Assembly (NCBI GenBank): GCA_017308375.1
Contig: JAFKEW010000062.1
Span: 1 to 64,000, forward strand
Length of the DNA stretch: 64,000 nt
From: Alphaproteobacteria bacterium
Lineage (GTDB): Bacteria; Pseudomonadota; Alphaproteobacteria; Micropepsales; Micropepsaceae
Reading direction: 5' to 3'
In this document: in pieces, positions 16,852 through 25,494 of the stretch
How positions within the stretch are numbered: position 1 is the first letter of the stretch
Layout of the letters: every line of letters begins with the position of its first letter
Position numbers and translations under genes: made by a program
Notes under the pieces: generated by a model
The model's input: only the letters and a program-made list of their open reading frames with translations
Databases searched by the model: none
What the model was told of the DNA's origin: nothing

Positions 16852-18062
16852 GCGGTTTCAATTCGCAGGCAGGAAAGCGCATCATTGGCGGCCTTCAGTG
16901 CCTGTTCGCGTGAGGCGCCGGTTGCCAGCACCATGGCGGCCGATGGCCGCTTGTCGCCAGCATGGGGAATGATGTCGCCGGGTTTTGCCGTGACGATCAC
17001 ATCGCTGATGCCGGGAATTCCGCGGGCTTCGTCGGCGCCCGTCACGCGCTGCACCGTGCCGGGGGCGGGAAAGGCATAACGCTGGATCACCGGGGTTTGC
17101 TGCTTCGGTTCCAGTTCTTCCGGCGCGACGGGGTCGCCCACGCAGAGCCGGATTGCCGCGCCGATAAAATCGACGCCCGTGTTCAGCGGAATTTCCCGCG
17201 TGCAGAAAAATCCGCCGGAAAGCCGCGCCGCCAGTTCGATCACATAAGGCTCGCCCTTGTGCACCACGATGTCGCCTTTGACGGTGCCGTTCTCGATGCC
17301 CATGGCGTGTGCGGCCTGTGCCACCAGCGCTTTGATCTTGTCTTGCGTTTCGGCCGGCAGATGGCTTGGCAGATCGCCGCCATTCTCGATGAAAAAGGGG
17401 GCGTAGCGTTCCAGATGTTCGTAATTGCGGTCGGACAGGCCGGGGGTAAAACACGTGCCGCCCATCACGATGGATTCGGTGGAGACCTGCGGGCCTTCCA
17501 GATATTGCTCCACCATCACGCGCCCGGTGGGCGAATGATCGCGGGCAAAGACAAAGGCATGATCGAGATCGCGCACCTGGCCAAGGCGCTGCACCCCGCG
17601 CGAACCGCGGCTGTCCACCGGCTTGATGACAAGGTTGCGGCCATGCTGCACCACCAGGCGCTGCAGCGCCTGCGGCGTTTCCACCGCCATGAAGCCCGGC
17701 ACCTTCACGCCGCAGGACGACAGCCGTGTCTTCATCGCCAGCTTGTCGCACGCAAGCTCTGCCGTCGCGCGCGGCAGGCCGGCAATGCCCAGCCGTTCTG
17801 CCACACTGGCGGCCGTCACCGGTGCATCGGCGGCCACGCACAGAACGCCGTCGATCTTGCGGATCTTGCGGTGAAAGCGTTCGGCCGCGGCGGCGGTTTC
17901 ATCCGGGCCATAGACATCGGCGATCAGCCGGGAATCGGCATATTCAAAACCGGGCGCTTCGGGGTCGCGGTCGGAGACCACGACGTAATAGCCAAACGCC
18001 TTCGCGCGCCTGGCGGCATCCGCGGCTTCGATCCCGCCGGAAATGATCAGAACCGTCTTCAT
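16848..18062 (-). CDS. ATP-grasp domain protein
   Basis: The 404-residue protein follows the ATP-grasp plan: an N-terminal Rossmann-like part beginning MKTVLIISGGIEAADAARRA, a middle segment with CDKLAMKTRLSSCGVKVP, and an ATP-binding core with LVIKPVDSRGSRGVQRL, MVEQYLEGPQVSTESIV and VIELAARLSGGFF. Members ligate a carboxylate to an amine, thiol or hydroxyl through an acyl phosphate; the nearest types are carbamoyl-phosphate-synthase-like ligases of natural-product and sugar clusters. It overlaps GH57 by 4 bp and shares one base with the SDR stop. Its substrate may be the sugar made here. Confidence 0.8.
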   Translation of the reverse strand: MKTVLIISGGIEAADAARRAKAFGYYVVVSDRDPEAPGFEYADSRLIADVYGPDETAAAAERFHRKIRKIDGVLCVAADAPVTAASVAERLGIAGLPRATAELACDKLAMKTRLSSCGVKVPGFMAVETPQALQRLVVQHGRNLVIKPVDSRGSRGVQRLGQVRDLDHAFVFARDHSPTGRVMVEQYLEGPQVSTESIVMGGTCFTPGLSDRNYEHLERYAPFFIENGGDLPSHLPAETQDKIKALVAQAAHAMGIENGTVKGDIVVHKGEPYVIELAARLSGGFFCTREIPLNTGVDFIGAAIRLCVGDPVAPEELEPKQQTPVIQRYAFPAPGTVQRVTGADEARGIPGISDVIVTAKPGDIIPHAGDKRPSAAMVLATGASREQALKAANDALSCLRIETA

Positions 18063-18820
18063 CAGAAATAAAGCCCGCCATTCACGTTCAGCGTTTGCGC
18101 GGTGATGTAGGAAGAGGCGTCGCTGGCCAGGAACACGACCGCGTCCGCCACCTCCTGCGTGGTGCCGAGGCGTTTGAGCAGAATGGTCTCGGCCGCCTTC
18201 TGTACGCTGGGCGCGGCAAGCGCGCTGGCCGCCATGCCCGATGCGATCAGCCCGGCCGCCACGGTGTTGGAGCGCACATTATATTGGGCGCCATGGCGCG
18301 CGATGACCTGAGCCAGTGAAATCAGCCCGGCTTTTGAAGCGGCATAGTGCGCCGTGCGCGGGCCGCCATACTGGCCGCTGACCGATCCGATATGAACGAT
18401 GCTGCCGCCGCCGGCATCGGCGATCATGGGCAGAAACACCTGGGCGCAGGTAAAGGGGCCGCGCAAATTCGCCGCCAGGATGAAATCCCAATCGGCTTCG
18501 CTGACCTTGTCGAAATCCTCCGGCTTGTTGATGCCGGCATTGTTGATGAGAATCGAGATCGCGCCCAATGCCTCGCGCGCGCATTGCGCGGCGGCTTCGA
18601 CACTGGCGCGGTCGGTCACATCCATTTTCAATGCGATGGCGCGGCGGTCGCGGGTGCGAATTTCGTCCACCACGTCTTCTGCTTCGCCGATTTTCTCGCG
18701 ATAGGTCAGGCAGACATTGGCACCGGCCTCCGCCAGGCCAAGCGCAATGGCGCGGCCGATGCCGCGGCTGCCGCCGGTGACAAAGGCGGTTTTGCCGTTC
18801 AGGGAAAAGCGATTGGTCAT
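18062..18820 (-). CDS. Short-chain dehydrogenase/reductase
   Basis: A classical 252-residue SDR: FVTGGSRGIGRAIALGL nucleotide motif, ILINNAGINKP, the catalytic Ser in HIGSVSGQ and the YAASK Tyr/Lys pair. The best general match is the FabG-like group, but the surrounding transketolase, ATP-grasp and methyltransferase genes suggest a sugar substrate instead of fatty acid synthesis. It overlaps tktC by 4 bp and the ATP-grasp start by 1 bp, so it is part of one operon. Confidence 0.85.
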   Translation of the reverse strand: MTNRFSLNGKTAFVTGGSRGIGRAIALGLAEAGANVCLTYREKIGEAEDVVDEIRTRDRRAIALKMDVTDRASVEAAAQCAREALGAISILINNAGINKPEDFDKVSEADWDFILAANLRGPFTCAQVFLPMIADAGGGSIVHIGSVSGQYGGPRTAHYAASKAGLISLAQVIARHGAQYNVRSNTVAAGLIASGMAASALAAPSVQKAAETILLKRLGTTQEVADAVVFLASDASSYITAQTLNVNGGLYF

Positions 18821-19722
18821 TGTCTCTTTCGTGCGAGGACGCGTTTGGCCGCTTCCGCGATGAAGGGGGCAGAAATCTCGAAATGGTCGGCCAGTTCTTC
18901 CGGCTCGCCGGAGGCGCCGAAAACGTCCTTCACGCCGACGAATTCAACCGGACAGGGCACGGTCTGCGCCAGTGCTTCGGCCACGGCGCCGCCAAGACCG
19001 CCATAAATATTGTGATCTTCGGCGGTGACGATGGCGCCGGTTTCATGGGCGCAACGCGCGATCAGATCGCGATCGATCGGTTTGATCGTGGCCATGTTCA
19101 CGACGCGGGCCGAAATCCCCTCCTGCTGCAACATGTCTGCGGCATCGCAGGCGCGCGCCACCTCCACGCCACAGGCGATGATGGTGAGGTCTTCGCCATC
19201 GCGGATAATCTCTCCCTTGCCGATTTCGAACACATGCCCCGGCTCGAACACGCGCCTGGCCGGGCTGCGGCCGGTGCGCATATAGACAGGACCCTTGAAT
19301 TCCAGAATGGCGCGCGTTGCGGCCACGGTTTCGGTCGGGTCGGCCGGTGAAATCACCGTCATGCCGGGAATGGCGCGGAACGCGGCCAGATCTTCCAGCG
19401 CTTGGGCCGAACCGCCGTCGGGCCCGACATCGAGGCCCGGATGGCTTGCGACGATCTTCGCGTTGCGCCCGCTATAGGCGATGGAAAGCCGCGCCTGTTC
19501 GATGGCGCGCAGGCAGAACACCGCGAAGGTGGTGACAACCGGCAGAAGACCCACCGCCGCCATGCCGCCCGCCGCCGCCATCATGTTCTGTTCGGCAATG
19601 CCGAATTGAAAAAAACGGCCGGGCTGGCGCGAACGGAAATGATGCGTGCCGGTGCCGCCGGCAATGTCGGCGTCCAGTACCACGAGTCTGATCCGGCGAG
19701 GCTTTAAGGGCGCGCAGTGCAT
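18817..19722 (-). CDS. Transketolase C-terminal subunit, N-terminus apparently truncated
   Basis: This half carries the transketolase pyrimidine-binding and C-terminal domains: LVVLDADIAGGTGT, QFGIAEQNMMAAAGG with the catalytic Glu, SHPGLDVGPDGGSAQALED and SGRNAKIVASH. Separate transketolase C-subunits normally have about 20-25 residues ahead of the VVLDAD strand, including an R-x-A(F/Y)G helix; here only a dozen unrelated residues precede it. The upstream N-subunit frame runs on into this gene. Together this suggests a small out-of-frame deletion that removed the end of tktN and the start of tktC. The ATG at 19722 has no separate ribosome site I would trust. Confidence 0.75.
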   Translation of the reverse strand: MHCAPLKPRRIRLVVLDADIAGGTGTHHFRSRQPGRFFQFGIAEQNMMAAAGGMAAVGLLPVVTTFAVFCLRAIEQARLSIAYSGRNAKIVASHPGLDVGPDGGSAQALEDLAAFRAIPGMTVISPADPTETVAATRAILEFKGPVYMRTGRSPARRVFEPGHVFEIGKGEIIRDGEDLTIIACGVEVARACDAADMLQQEGISARVVNMATIKPIDRDLIARCAHETGAIVTAEDHNIYGGLGGAVAEALAQTVPCPVEFVGVKDVFGASGEPEELADHFEISAPFIAEAAKRVLARKRQ

Positions 19723-20560
19723 CTTCGCTCTGTTCGCGCGTCAGCTTCACGCTGCCGTGCCATTGCGGCTTGTCTTCCATATAGGGCACGCCCTTGCCTT
19801 TGACGGTGTGGGCGATCAGAAGCGCGGGCCGGCCTTGCGTGACCGAAGCGCTGCGCAGTGCCGACAGGATCGCGGCATGGCGATGCCCGTCGATCTCCGC
19901 CACCGCCCAGTCGAAGGCGCGCCATTTCGCGGCCAGCGGCTCCAGATGCATGATCGCATCATTGGTGTTGTCACTTTGCAGCTTGTTGTAGTCGACAATC
20001 ACGCAGAGGTTATCGAGCCGGTGATGGGCGGCGCACATCGCGGCTTCCCACACTTCGCCTTCCTGCATTTCGCCATCGCCGATCAGGGCATAAACCCGCG
20101 CCGTACTGCCGCGCAGTTTCAGCCCCATTGCCATGCCAAGTGCCACGGAAAGCCCCTGGCCAAGCGAACCGGTGCTGGTTTCCACCCATGGCAGTTCAAG
20201 CACATGCGGGTGACCCTGAAACGGGCTTCCCAGCTTGCGCAGATTGCGCGCCGCATGACGATCGCAGAAGCCGTAATGCGCCGCCACGGCATAAAGCGCG
20301 GGCGCGGCATGGCCTTTGGACAGCACGAAGCGGTCGCGATCCGGATCGCTGACACCGGACGGCCACAGATTGAGTTCGGCGCCATAAAGACAGGCGAGAA
20401 TATCGGCGCAGGAAAGCGCGCCGCCGGGATGGCCGGAACCGGCATGATAGATCGATGCGATCACATGGCGGCGTACGAAGCGGGACGCTTCCTCAAGTTC
20501 GCCAACCAGATCGCGGGCCGGGGCGGGTGCTTTTGCGGTGGCAAAATTTTCCTTGAACAT
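19472..20560 (-). CDS. Transketolase N-terminal subunit with an out-of-frame tail
   Basis: The first 285 or so residues form a ThDP-binding transketolase N-subunit: ASIYHAGSGHPGGALSCAD, FVLSKGHAAPALYA, TGSLGQGLSVALGMAMG and the ThDP motif from GDGEMQEGEVWEAAM to VDYNKLQSD. Start is the ATG at 20560 after GAGAGAG. Independent N-subunits usually stop near residue 270-285; here the frame instead continues about 85 residues over the start of tktC, with Arg/His-rich translation that looks non-native. See the tktC entry for the likely deletion. In this cluster the pair would move a two-carbon ketol unit, perhaps onto a sugar precursor. Confidence 0.75.
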   Translation of the reverse strand: MFKENFATAKAPAPARDLVGELEEASRFVRRHVIASIYHAGSGHPGGALSCADILACLYGAELNLWPSGVSDPDRDRFVLSKGHAAPALYAVAAHYGFCDRHAARNLRKLGSPFQGHPHVLELPWVETSTGSLGQGLSVALGMAMGLKLRGSTARVYALIGDGEMQEGEVWEAAMCAAHHRLDNLCVIVDYNKLQSDNTNDAIMHLEPLAAKWRAFDWAVAEIDGHRHAAILSALRSASVTQGRPALLIAHTVKGKGVPYMEDKPQWHGSVKLTREQSEDALRALKASPDQTRGTGRRHCRRHRHASFPFAPARPFFSIRHCRTEHDGGGGRHGGGGSSAGCHHLRGVLPARHRTGAAFHRL

Positions 20561-20573
20561 GGCGCTCTCTCGG

Positions 20574-21749
20574 CTAGGCGGCGGCGCGCGTCTGCGCCCG
20601 GGCCAGAAGGTCGGAATAAAGAAGAATCTCGGCACCGGGGGCGAGGCTGCGCACCTGTTCCGAAATCTCGCCGGCGAAGGCGCGCGACATCACCACGACA
20701 ACGCCGGGTGCCGCATCGGCCAGCGCTTCGGGACCGGCCAGTGTGCAGCCATGGCGTTCGCGCACATGCGCCTTCAAATGGGTGTCGATCAGCAGGTTGA
20801 GCGTGGTGGCATCGAAATGCCCATGCCGCACCAGATTGTCGAAGATACGGCCCGCACCCCAGATCGCGACGCCGCGGGATTTCTGTGCCGCGATTTCGGC
20901 TGCAACCGCTGTCAGGGCCATCAGATTGCGCGCGCGGCTCGCGATGTAATGTGCGATCAGCGTTCGCGCCGATTCCACTTCCTGCGTATCGGCAGAAAGT
21001 GGCGCGGATTGCGGCTTCGCCGCTTTGCGCGCCACGATCAGGATGTTGTCGCGATCGCCGGCATCCGGCCCGTCGATAATGGTAAAGCCCACCTCACCCA
21101 GCATGCGCAGCAGGGTGCGGACAGAGAAGTGATAAAGATGCTTGTCGATGAACCATTCCTCGACCACATCGCTGCCGCCGAGAAAGGCGAGGTTGGGCGC
21201 GTCGAGGACGAGAAGCCCGCCGTCCTTCAGCACCCGCCAGTGATCGGCCAGAACCTGGGCCGGATCTGCCAGATGTTCGATGGTGTGGCAGGAATGAACA
21301 ATGTCGAAGCGCGCATCTTCCAGCGCCACATTCTCAATCCGGCCGGTGATGAGTTGGGTGCGGGCAAGCCCCGCACAGGATTCCGCCACCCGTTCATCCG
21401 GCTCCACCGCCACAATCTGTGCGGATGGTGCGGCGTCCAGAAAGGCTTTGGCGAAGCTGCCGCGATTGGAACCGACGTCAAGCAGATGAAGTGGCGTAGC
21501 AAGATCGGCGTGACGGGCAAGCGCCGCAAGCGCCGCCCTGGTGCGAAAACCCTTGCCATAGCGGACATTGCCCCAATCGGCCCCGCCCGAAACGCTGGGC
21601 GGGCGGCGCGGCGCATGCGCGACCCGCGGCAAGCTCTGCACCAAGCCGCAATGGCGGCAGAGGTGGACCGTGATGCCCCGTGTCGAACCTTCCGGCTGGT
21701 AGACGTCTTCCAATGTGTCGCGGTGACAAAGACCGCAAATGCCCCTCAT
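20574..21749 (-). CDS. Class I SAM-dependent methyltransferase (sugar C-methyltransferase type)
   Basis: The 391-residue protein has the three-part layout of sugar C-methyltransferases: an N-terminal zinc-binding segment with two Cys pairs (CGLC and CRHCGLVQ), a Rossmann SAM domain with LLDVGSNRGSFAKAF and FDIVHSCHTIEHLADP, and a C-terminal domain from about residue 275 with VAIWGAGRIFDN. That C-terminal domain is shared with NDP-hexose C-methyltransferases. It lies 13 bp upstream of the transketolase N-subunit in the same direction. It may methylate the sugar made here, or may be a paralogue with another reaction. Confidence 0.8.
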   Translation of the reverse strand: MRGICGLCHRDTLEDVYQPEGSTRGITVHLCRHCGLVQSLPRVAHAPRRPPSVSGGADWGNVRYGKGFRTRAALAALARHADLATPLHLLDVGSNRGSFAKAFLDAAPSAQIVAVEPDERVAESCAGLARTQLITGRIENVALEDARFDIVHSCHTIEHLADPAQVLADHWRVLKDGGLLVLDAPNLAFLGGSDVVEEWFIDKHLYHFSVRTLLRMLGEVGFTIIDGPDAGDRDNILIVARKAAKPQSAPLSADTQEVESARTLIAHYIASRARNLMALTAVAAEIAAQKSRGVAIWGAGRIFDNLVRHGHFDATTLNLLIDTHLKAHVRERHGCTLAGPEALADAAPGVVVVMSRAFAGEISEQVRSLAPGAEILLYSDLLARAQTRAAA

Positions 21750-21797
21750 GACGAATGCCCGGTGAAGAAACCGGTAACCATCTTTCGCCCGGCGGCG

Positions 21798-22628
21798 TTA
21801 ATATTTCACTACGTATTCGTCGGTTCCCGCATAGCCGAGGCGCGCCATCATCGTGCCCGCGATGCGTGTGAACGCCGCGCGTTGCGGTTCGCTTAGACGC
21901 GAATCTTCCGGCCGGTTGACGTTGTGGGGCCGGTTAAACATCGCAAAATGGGACTTTTCTCCACGTAGCCCGAGAAAAGCGAACAATCCGGCAAGGCTTG
22001 CCGGGTCGCGGCGCAAATCTTCCAGCCGGATAAACAATTGCCGCTCGGGCGCCAGCGCGGAAAGTGCGCTGAGGATAACGCGGTTGATCTCCGCCCAATG
22101 CCAGGCGATGCGCGAAAACTGGTCGAACCGGCGGAAATCACCGGCCAGGGGATCGTCACGCCGTGGAACCGGCCACCAGTATTTCTTCTCTGGCGGCGGT
22201 GGGATCTGCGCCGGGTCGTCGTAAAAACCCTGCATCACGGCGTTGGAACGGTCGTCGTAGCATTCATCGCCCAGCTTGCGGAAATAGGAACCCGCCACCT
22301 TGCGCCCGTCGCGCACCAGATGAATGAACCGGCCATTGGGGAACAATTCGGCCAGTTCGGGGATCAGCCACGACAATTTGTTCGAGGAATCGCCCCAATG
22401 GGCGGCTTCGGAATGGTGCACGGCCGCGCCATGCACGGTTCTTAAGATCGCCAGCACATCTTTACGTTCTGTTAACCCGAGATAACGCCGGACCGCCAGC
22501 GGCTGGGTGATCTGGACCGCATATTCGTGGTGCATCTCCACGCCCGGCAAGGACGACAGCACCTTGTGCAGCATGGCCGTGCCGGACCGCCCGCTGGATA
22601 CGATGAAGAAGGCGTGGCTCTGCTGCAT
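21798..22628 (-). CDS. Sulfotransferase family protein
   Basis: The 276-residue protein begins with FFIVSSGRSGTAMLHKVLSS, the PAPS 5'-phosphosulfate loop, and has LVRDGRKVAGSYFR near residue 105, the 3'-phosphate-binding motif. These two features define the sulfotransferase superfamily. PAPS-dependent members sulfate sugars, proteins or lipids. It opens the leftward glycan cluster and is divergent from pseI across 113 bp, so sulfation of the flagellar glycan or an associated envelope sugar is a fair inference. Confidence 0.8.
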   Translation of the reverse strand: MQQSHAFFIVSSGRSGTAMLHKVLSSLPGVEMHHEYAVQITQPLAVRRYLGLTERKDVLAILRTVHGAAVHHSEAAHWGDSSNKLSWLIPELAELFPNGRFIHLVRDGRKVAGSYFRKLGDECYDDRSNAVMQGFYDDPAQIPPPPEKKYWWPVPRRDDPLAGDFRRFDQFSRIAWHWAEINRVILSALSALAPERQLFIRLEDLRRDPASLAGLFAFLGLRGEKSHFAMFNRPHNVNRPEDSRLSEPQRAAFTRIAGTMMARLGYAGTDEYVVKY

Positions 22629-22677
22629 GCGTTGCGTGTGCGTCGCGGGTGAAAGCGTTACCGGAAGTTCGCCGGTG

Positions 22678-22692
22678 TTAACGCTCTTTTAG
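22678..22692. promoter_or_regulatory. CtrA-like box (one mismatch) between sulfotransferase and pseI
   Basis: TTAA (22678-22681), N7, TTAG (22689-22692) has one mismatch to the CtrA consensus and is centred in the 113-bp divergent gap. A second TTAA occurs at 22713. The position would suit control of the rightward pse genes. Support is motif and location only. Confidence 0.3.
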
Positions 22693-22741
22693 CCAAACCG
22701 AATTTAGAAATGGTTAAACGCGATTCTCTCGAAGGCGCTAC

Positions 22742-23656
22742 ATGATTCGTGCCTGGAACACTGCACCGGATGTGGGGAGCCATAATCCTTCGCGCATGCC
22801 GCGCTTTATTGCCGAAGTCTCCAGCAATCATGCGCGCGATCTGTCCCGCGCATTGGCCTTTGTCGATGCGGCCGCCGATGCCAAATGCGATGCGGTGAAA
22901 TTTCAGCTTTTCCGTATCGAGCGCATGTTCGCGCCGGAAATTCTCGCGCGCAGCGAAAAGCACCGCGCCCGCAAGGAATGGGAACTGCCGCGCGAACATC
23001 TGGCGCCGATTGCCGAGCATTGCCGCCGCCGCGGCATCGCCTTTTCCTGCACACCCTTTTATCTGGAAGCGGTGGCGGAGCTTTTGCCCTTCGTCGATTT
23101 CTACAAAATCGCATCTTATGAATTGTTGGTCGCGCCGCTGCTGCGTGCCTGTGCGGCCACGGGCCTGCCGGTGGTGCTGTCGACCGGCATGGCGACGATG
23201 GCGGAAATCACTGCTGCGGCGGGCATTCTGAAGGGTGCGGGCGCCAGCGATATCACGCTGCTGCATTGCGTTTCGGCCTATCCCACACCGGCAGAAGAAG
23301 CCAATCTGGCGGCCATCGATTCCATTCGCACGGAAACGGGCTGTGCCGTCGGCTGGTCCGACCATACGCGCCGGCCCGCGGTGATCGAACGCGCGGTGCA
23401 TCGCTGGGGTGCCGGCGTCATCGAATTTCATCTCGACCTCGACCGTCATGGTGCGGAATATGCCGCCGGTCATTGCTGGCTGCCGGAAGAAATCGCGCCC
23501 GTGATTGCGCGCATCCGCGAAAGCTTCAGCGCCGACGGTACCGGCTTCAAGGAGCCGCAGCCGTCGGAAGCCGAAGACCGCGAGTGGCGGGCCGATCCGG
23601 CGGACGGCATGCGCCCGTTACGCCATGTGCGCGCGCGCTGGGAGAATGCGGCGTGA
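22742..23656 (+). CDS. pseI: Pseudaminic/neuraminic acid synthase family protein without SAF domain
   Basis: NeuB-family enzymes condense phosphoenolpyruvate with a hexosamine to make a nonulosonic acid. The 304-residue protein has FIAEVSSNHARDL, CDAVKFQLF, IAFSCTPFYLEAV, DFYKIASYE and HCVSAYPTPAEEANL, matching the TIM-barrel synthase core. Typical NeuB/PseI proteins are about 350 residues and end in an antifreeze-like SAF domain that helps close the partner subunit's active site; that domain is absent. A later in-frame ATG at 22797 is also possible. The next gene overlaps its stop. Confidence 0.85.
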   Translation: MIRAWNTAPDVGSHNPSRMPRFIAEVSSNHARDLSRALAFVDAAADAKCDAVKFQLFRIERMFAPEILARSEKHRARKEWELPREHLAPIAEHCRRRGIAFSCTPFYLEAVAELLPFVDFYKIASYELLVAPLLRACAATGLPVVLSTGMATMAEITAAAGILKGAGASDITLLHCVSAYPTPAEEANLAAIDSIRTETGCAVGWSDHTRRPAVIERAVHRWGAGVIEFHLDLDRHGAEYAAGHCWLPEEIAPVIARIRESFSADGTGFKEPQPSEAEDREWRADPADGMRPLRHVRARWENAA

Positions 23657-25494
23657 TCGCGGCGGCACCCCGGATTGTGGCCGTCATCCAGGCCCGCATG
23701 GGGTCGAGCCGTTTTCCCGGCAAGGTACTGCACGATGTGGCGGGCAAGCCGCTGCTCTGGCATGTGGTGGAACGGCTGAAACGCTCCCGCCGCATAAGCG
23801 CGATTGCGATTGCCACCAGCACCGCGCCGCGTGACGATGCCATTCAGACCTTTGCCGAAAAACAAGGGCTCACCGCGATCCGCGGCCCGGAAGACAATGT
23901 GCTGGCCCGCTTCGCGATGGCGGCAGAGGCGATGGACGCCGATGTCATCGTGCGGGTTTCGGCCGATGCACCCTTTATCGATGCGGCTTTCATCGATCAT
24001 CTGGTCGATGCGCTGATCGCGCAGGATGGGGATTACGTTCTTCTGGAAGACGGTGCAGTGACTGCCCATGAAGGGGTCGATCCGTTTTCGCGCCGTGCGC
24101 TCGACAAGCTGATGATGGATGCGGCGGGCGATCCCGTCGCGCGCGAACATGTCACCGGCTACTTCAAGCTGCACCCGGATTTCGTCCATATCGTGCGCGC
24201 GGCGCCCTATCCGCCGCTGGCGGTGGAATGCGGACGGCTGACCATCGACACGCCGGACGATCTCGCCTTTATCGAGGCGATTCACGCCCGGCTTGGCGTG
24301 GCACCGGGCGCGGCAGCCTTGGGCGATGTGGTGCGGCTGCTGGGCCGCGAACCCATTTTGCGCAATCTGAATGCCCATGTGCAGCAGAAGCCGATTGCGC
24401 GCGCGGCAGCGCGGGTTCTGATCCGTTGCGACGGCGGCGGAGCCTATGGTTATGGCCATGTCAAACGCATGCTGTCGCTGGCGCGCGCGCTGCGCGACCG
24501 CGAAGGTTTTGGTGTGCAATTCGCGCTGAACGGCACCGAAGATGCGCTGGCCACCATCCGCCATGGGGGCTTCCCGGCCGAAACCATTGCCTGGCAAGAC
24601 GATGCGCGGGAATTGGCCGCGCGTCTGGCCGAAAGCCAAAGCGACGTTCTGGTATGCGATCTGCGCGAAGGGCTGTCCCGCCCCGAACTGGCGCGGCTGG
24701 CACAGCGCGTGCCGGTGACCGCGGTGGTGGACGACGGCGGCGGCCGCAGGCTTTCCGCGACAATTGCCTATTATCCGCCGCTGCCGCAGGTCGAACGGCT
24801 TTCGTGGCATGGCGCGGATACGGTACGCCGCGTCGGTTGGGAATGGGCGCTCTTGGGTTTGCGCAAGGTGGTGACCGCACAGCGTCCGGCCGGCGGGCGG
24901 CCGACCGTGCTGGTTTCGATGGGCGGCAGCGATCCTTTCGGGTTGACGTGGAAAGCGGCGGAAGCGCTCGCCGCACTCGACACCGTGATGCGGGTGCGCT
25001 TTGTGATCGGGCAGGGCATGGCCGATGGCGCGCGGATCGCACGAGCGATTGTCGCCCTCTCGCCCAATTTCGAAACCATTGAGGGCGCTGACGATCTCGC
25101 CACCGAATATGCCAGTGCCGATCTGGCGCTGATCGCGTTCGGTGTCACGGCCTATGAACTGGCCGCGGCCGGTGTCCCCGCACTTTATCTCTGCCTGACG
25201 CCGGATCATGCGCAATCGGCTTCCGCATTCGCGGCGGCGGGCATGGGGCTTTCGCTCGGCCTCGCCGAAGCGGCCGATGGCACGGAAATGGTGGAACATG
25301 TGCGTAACCTGATGGCGGATGCGCCACGGCGGCGCGCAATGCGCAACGCCGGGATGGCCGCGATTGATGGAAAAGGGGCGGAACGTATCGCTGCCGATCT
25401 GGCGGCGTTGCTGGCGCAGAAGCGGGGCCAGCAAACGCAGATCGTCAGCCTCGCAAGGCCGTTGCGGGAACGGTTGCGCGCCACCGCGCTCTAA
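23653..25494 (+). CDS. PseF-PseG fusion: CMP-sugar synthetase plus UDP-sugar hydrolase
   Basis: From the GTG at 23653, which overlaps the pseI stop (GTGA), a 613-residue two-domain protein is encoded. Residues about 1-240 are a cytidylyltransferase of the SpsF/PseF type (IVAVIQARMGSSRFPGKVL, VIVRVSADAPFID), which activates the nonulosonic acid with CMP. Residues about 250-600 are a PseG-type UDP-sugar hydrolase with a GT28-like fold (RCDGGGAYGYGHVKRMLSLA, VDDGGGRRLSA, LVSMGGSDPFGLT). PseG acts two steps before PseF, so one protein joins non-consecutive steps. The long frame upstream of 23653 is not coding. Confidence 0.85.
   Translation: MIAAAPRIVAVIQARMGSSRFPGKVLHDVAGKPLLWHVVERLKRSRRISAIAIATSTAPRDDAIQTFAEKQGLTAIRGPEDNVLARFAMAAEAMDADVIVRVSADAPFIDAAFIDHLVDALIAQDGDYVLLEDGAVTAHEGVDPFSRRALDKLMMDAAGDPVAREHVTGYFKLHPDFVHIVRAAPYPPLAVECGRLTIDTPDDLAFIEAIHARLGVAPGAAALGDVVRLLGREPILRNLNAHVQQKPIARAAARVLIRCDGGGAYGYGHVKRMLSLARALRDREGFGVQFALNGTEDALATIRHGGFPAETIAWQDDARELAARLAESQSDVLVCDLREGLSRPELARLAQRVPVTAVVDDGGGRRLSATIAYYPPLPQVERLSWHGADTVRRVGWEWALLGLRKVVTAQRPAGGRPTVLVSMGGSDPFGLTWKAAEALAALDTVMRVRFVIGQGMADGARIARAIVALSPNFETIEGADDLATEYASADLALIAFGVTAYELAAAGVPALYLCLTPDHAQSASAFAAAGMGLSLGLAEAADGTEMVEHVRNLMADAPRRRAMRNAGMAAIDGKGAERIAADLAALLAQKRGQQTQIVSLARPLRERLRATAL

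Noticed and set aside
23266..23652. Upstream part of the frame leading into PseF-PseG
   Set aside because: It overlaps pseI in another frame and has Arg/Gly-rich shadow sequence; the GTGA start at 23653 fits coupling and gives the family N-terminus.
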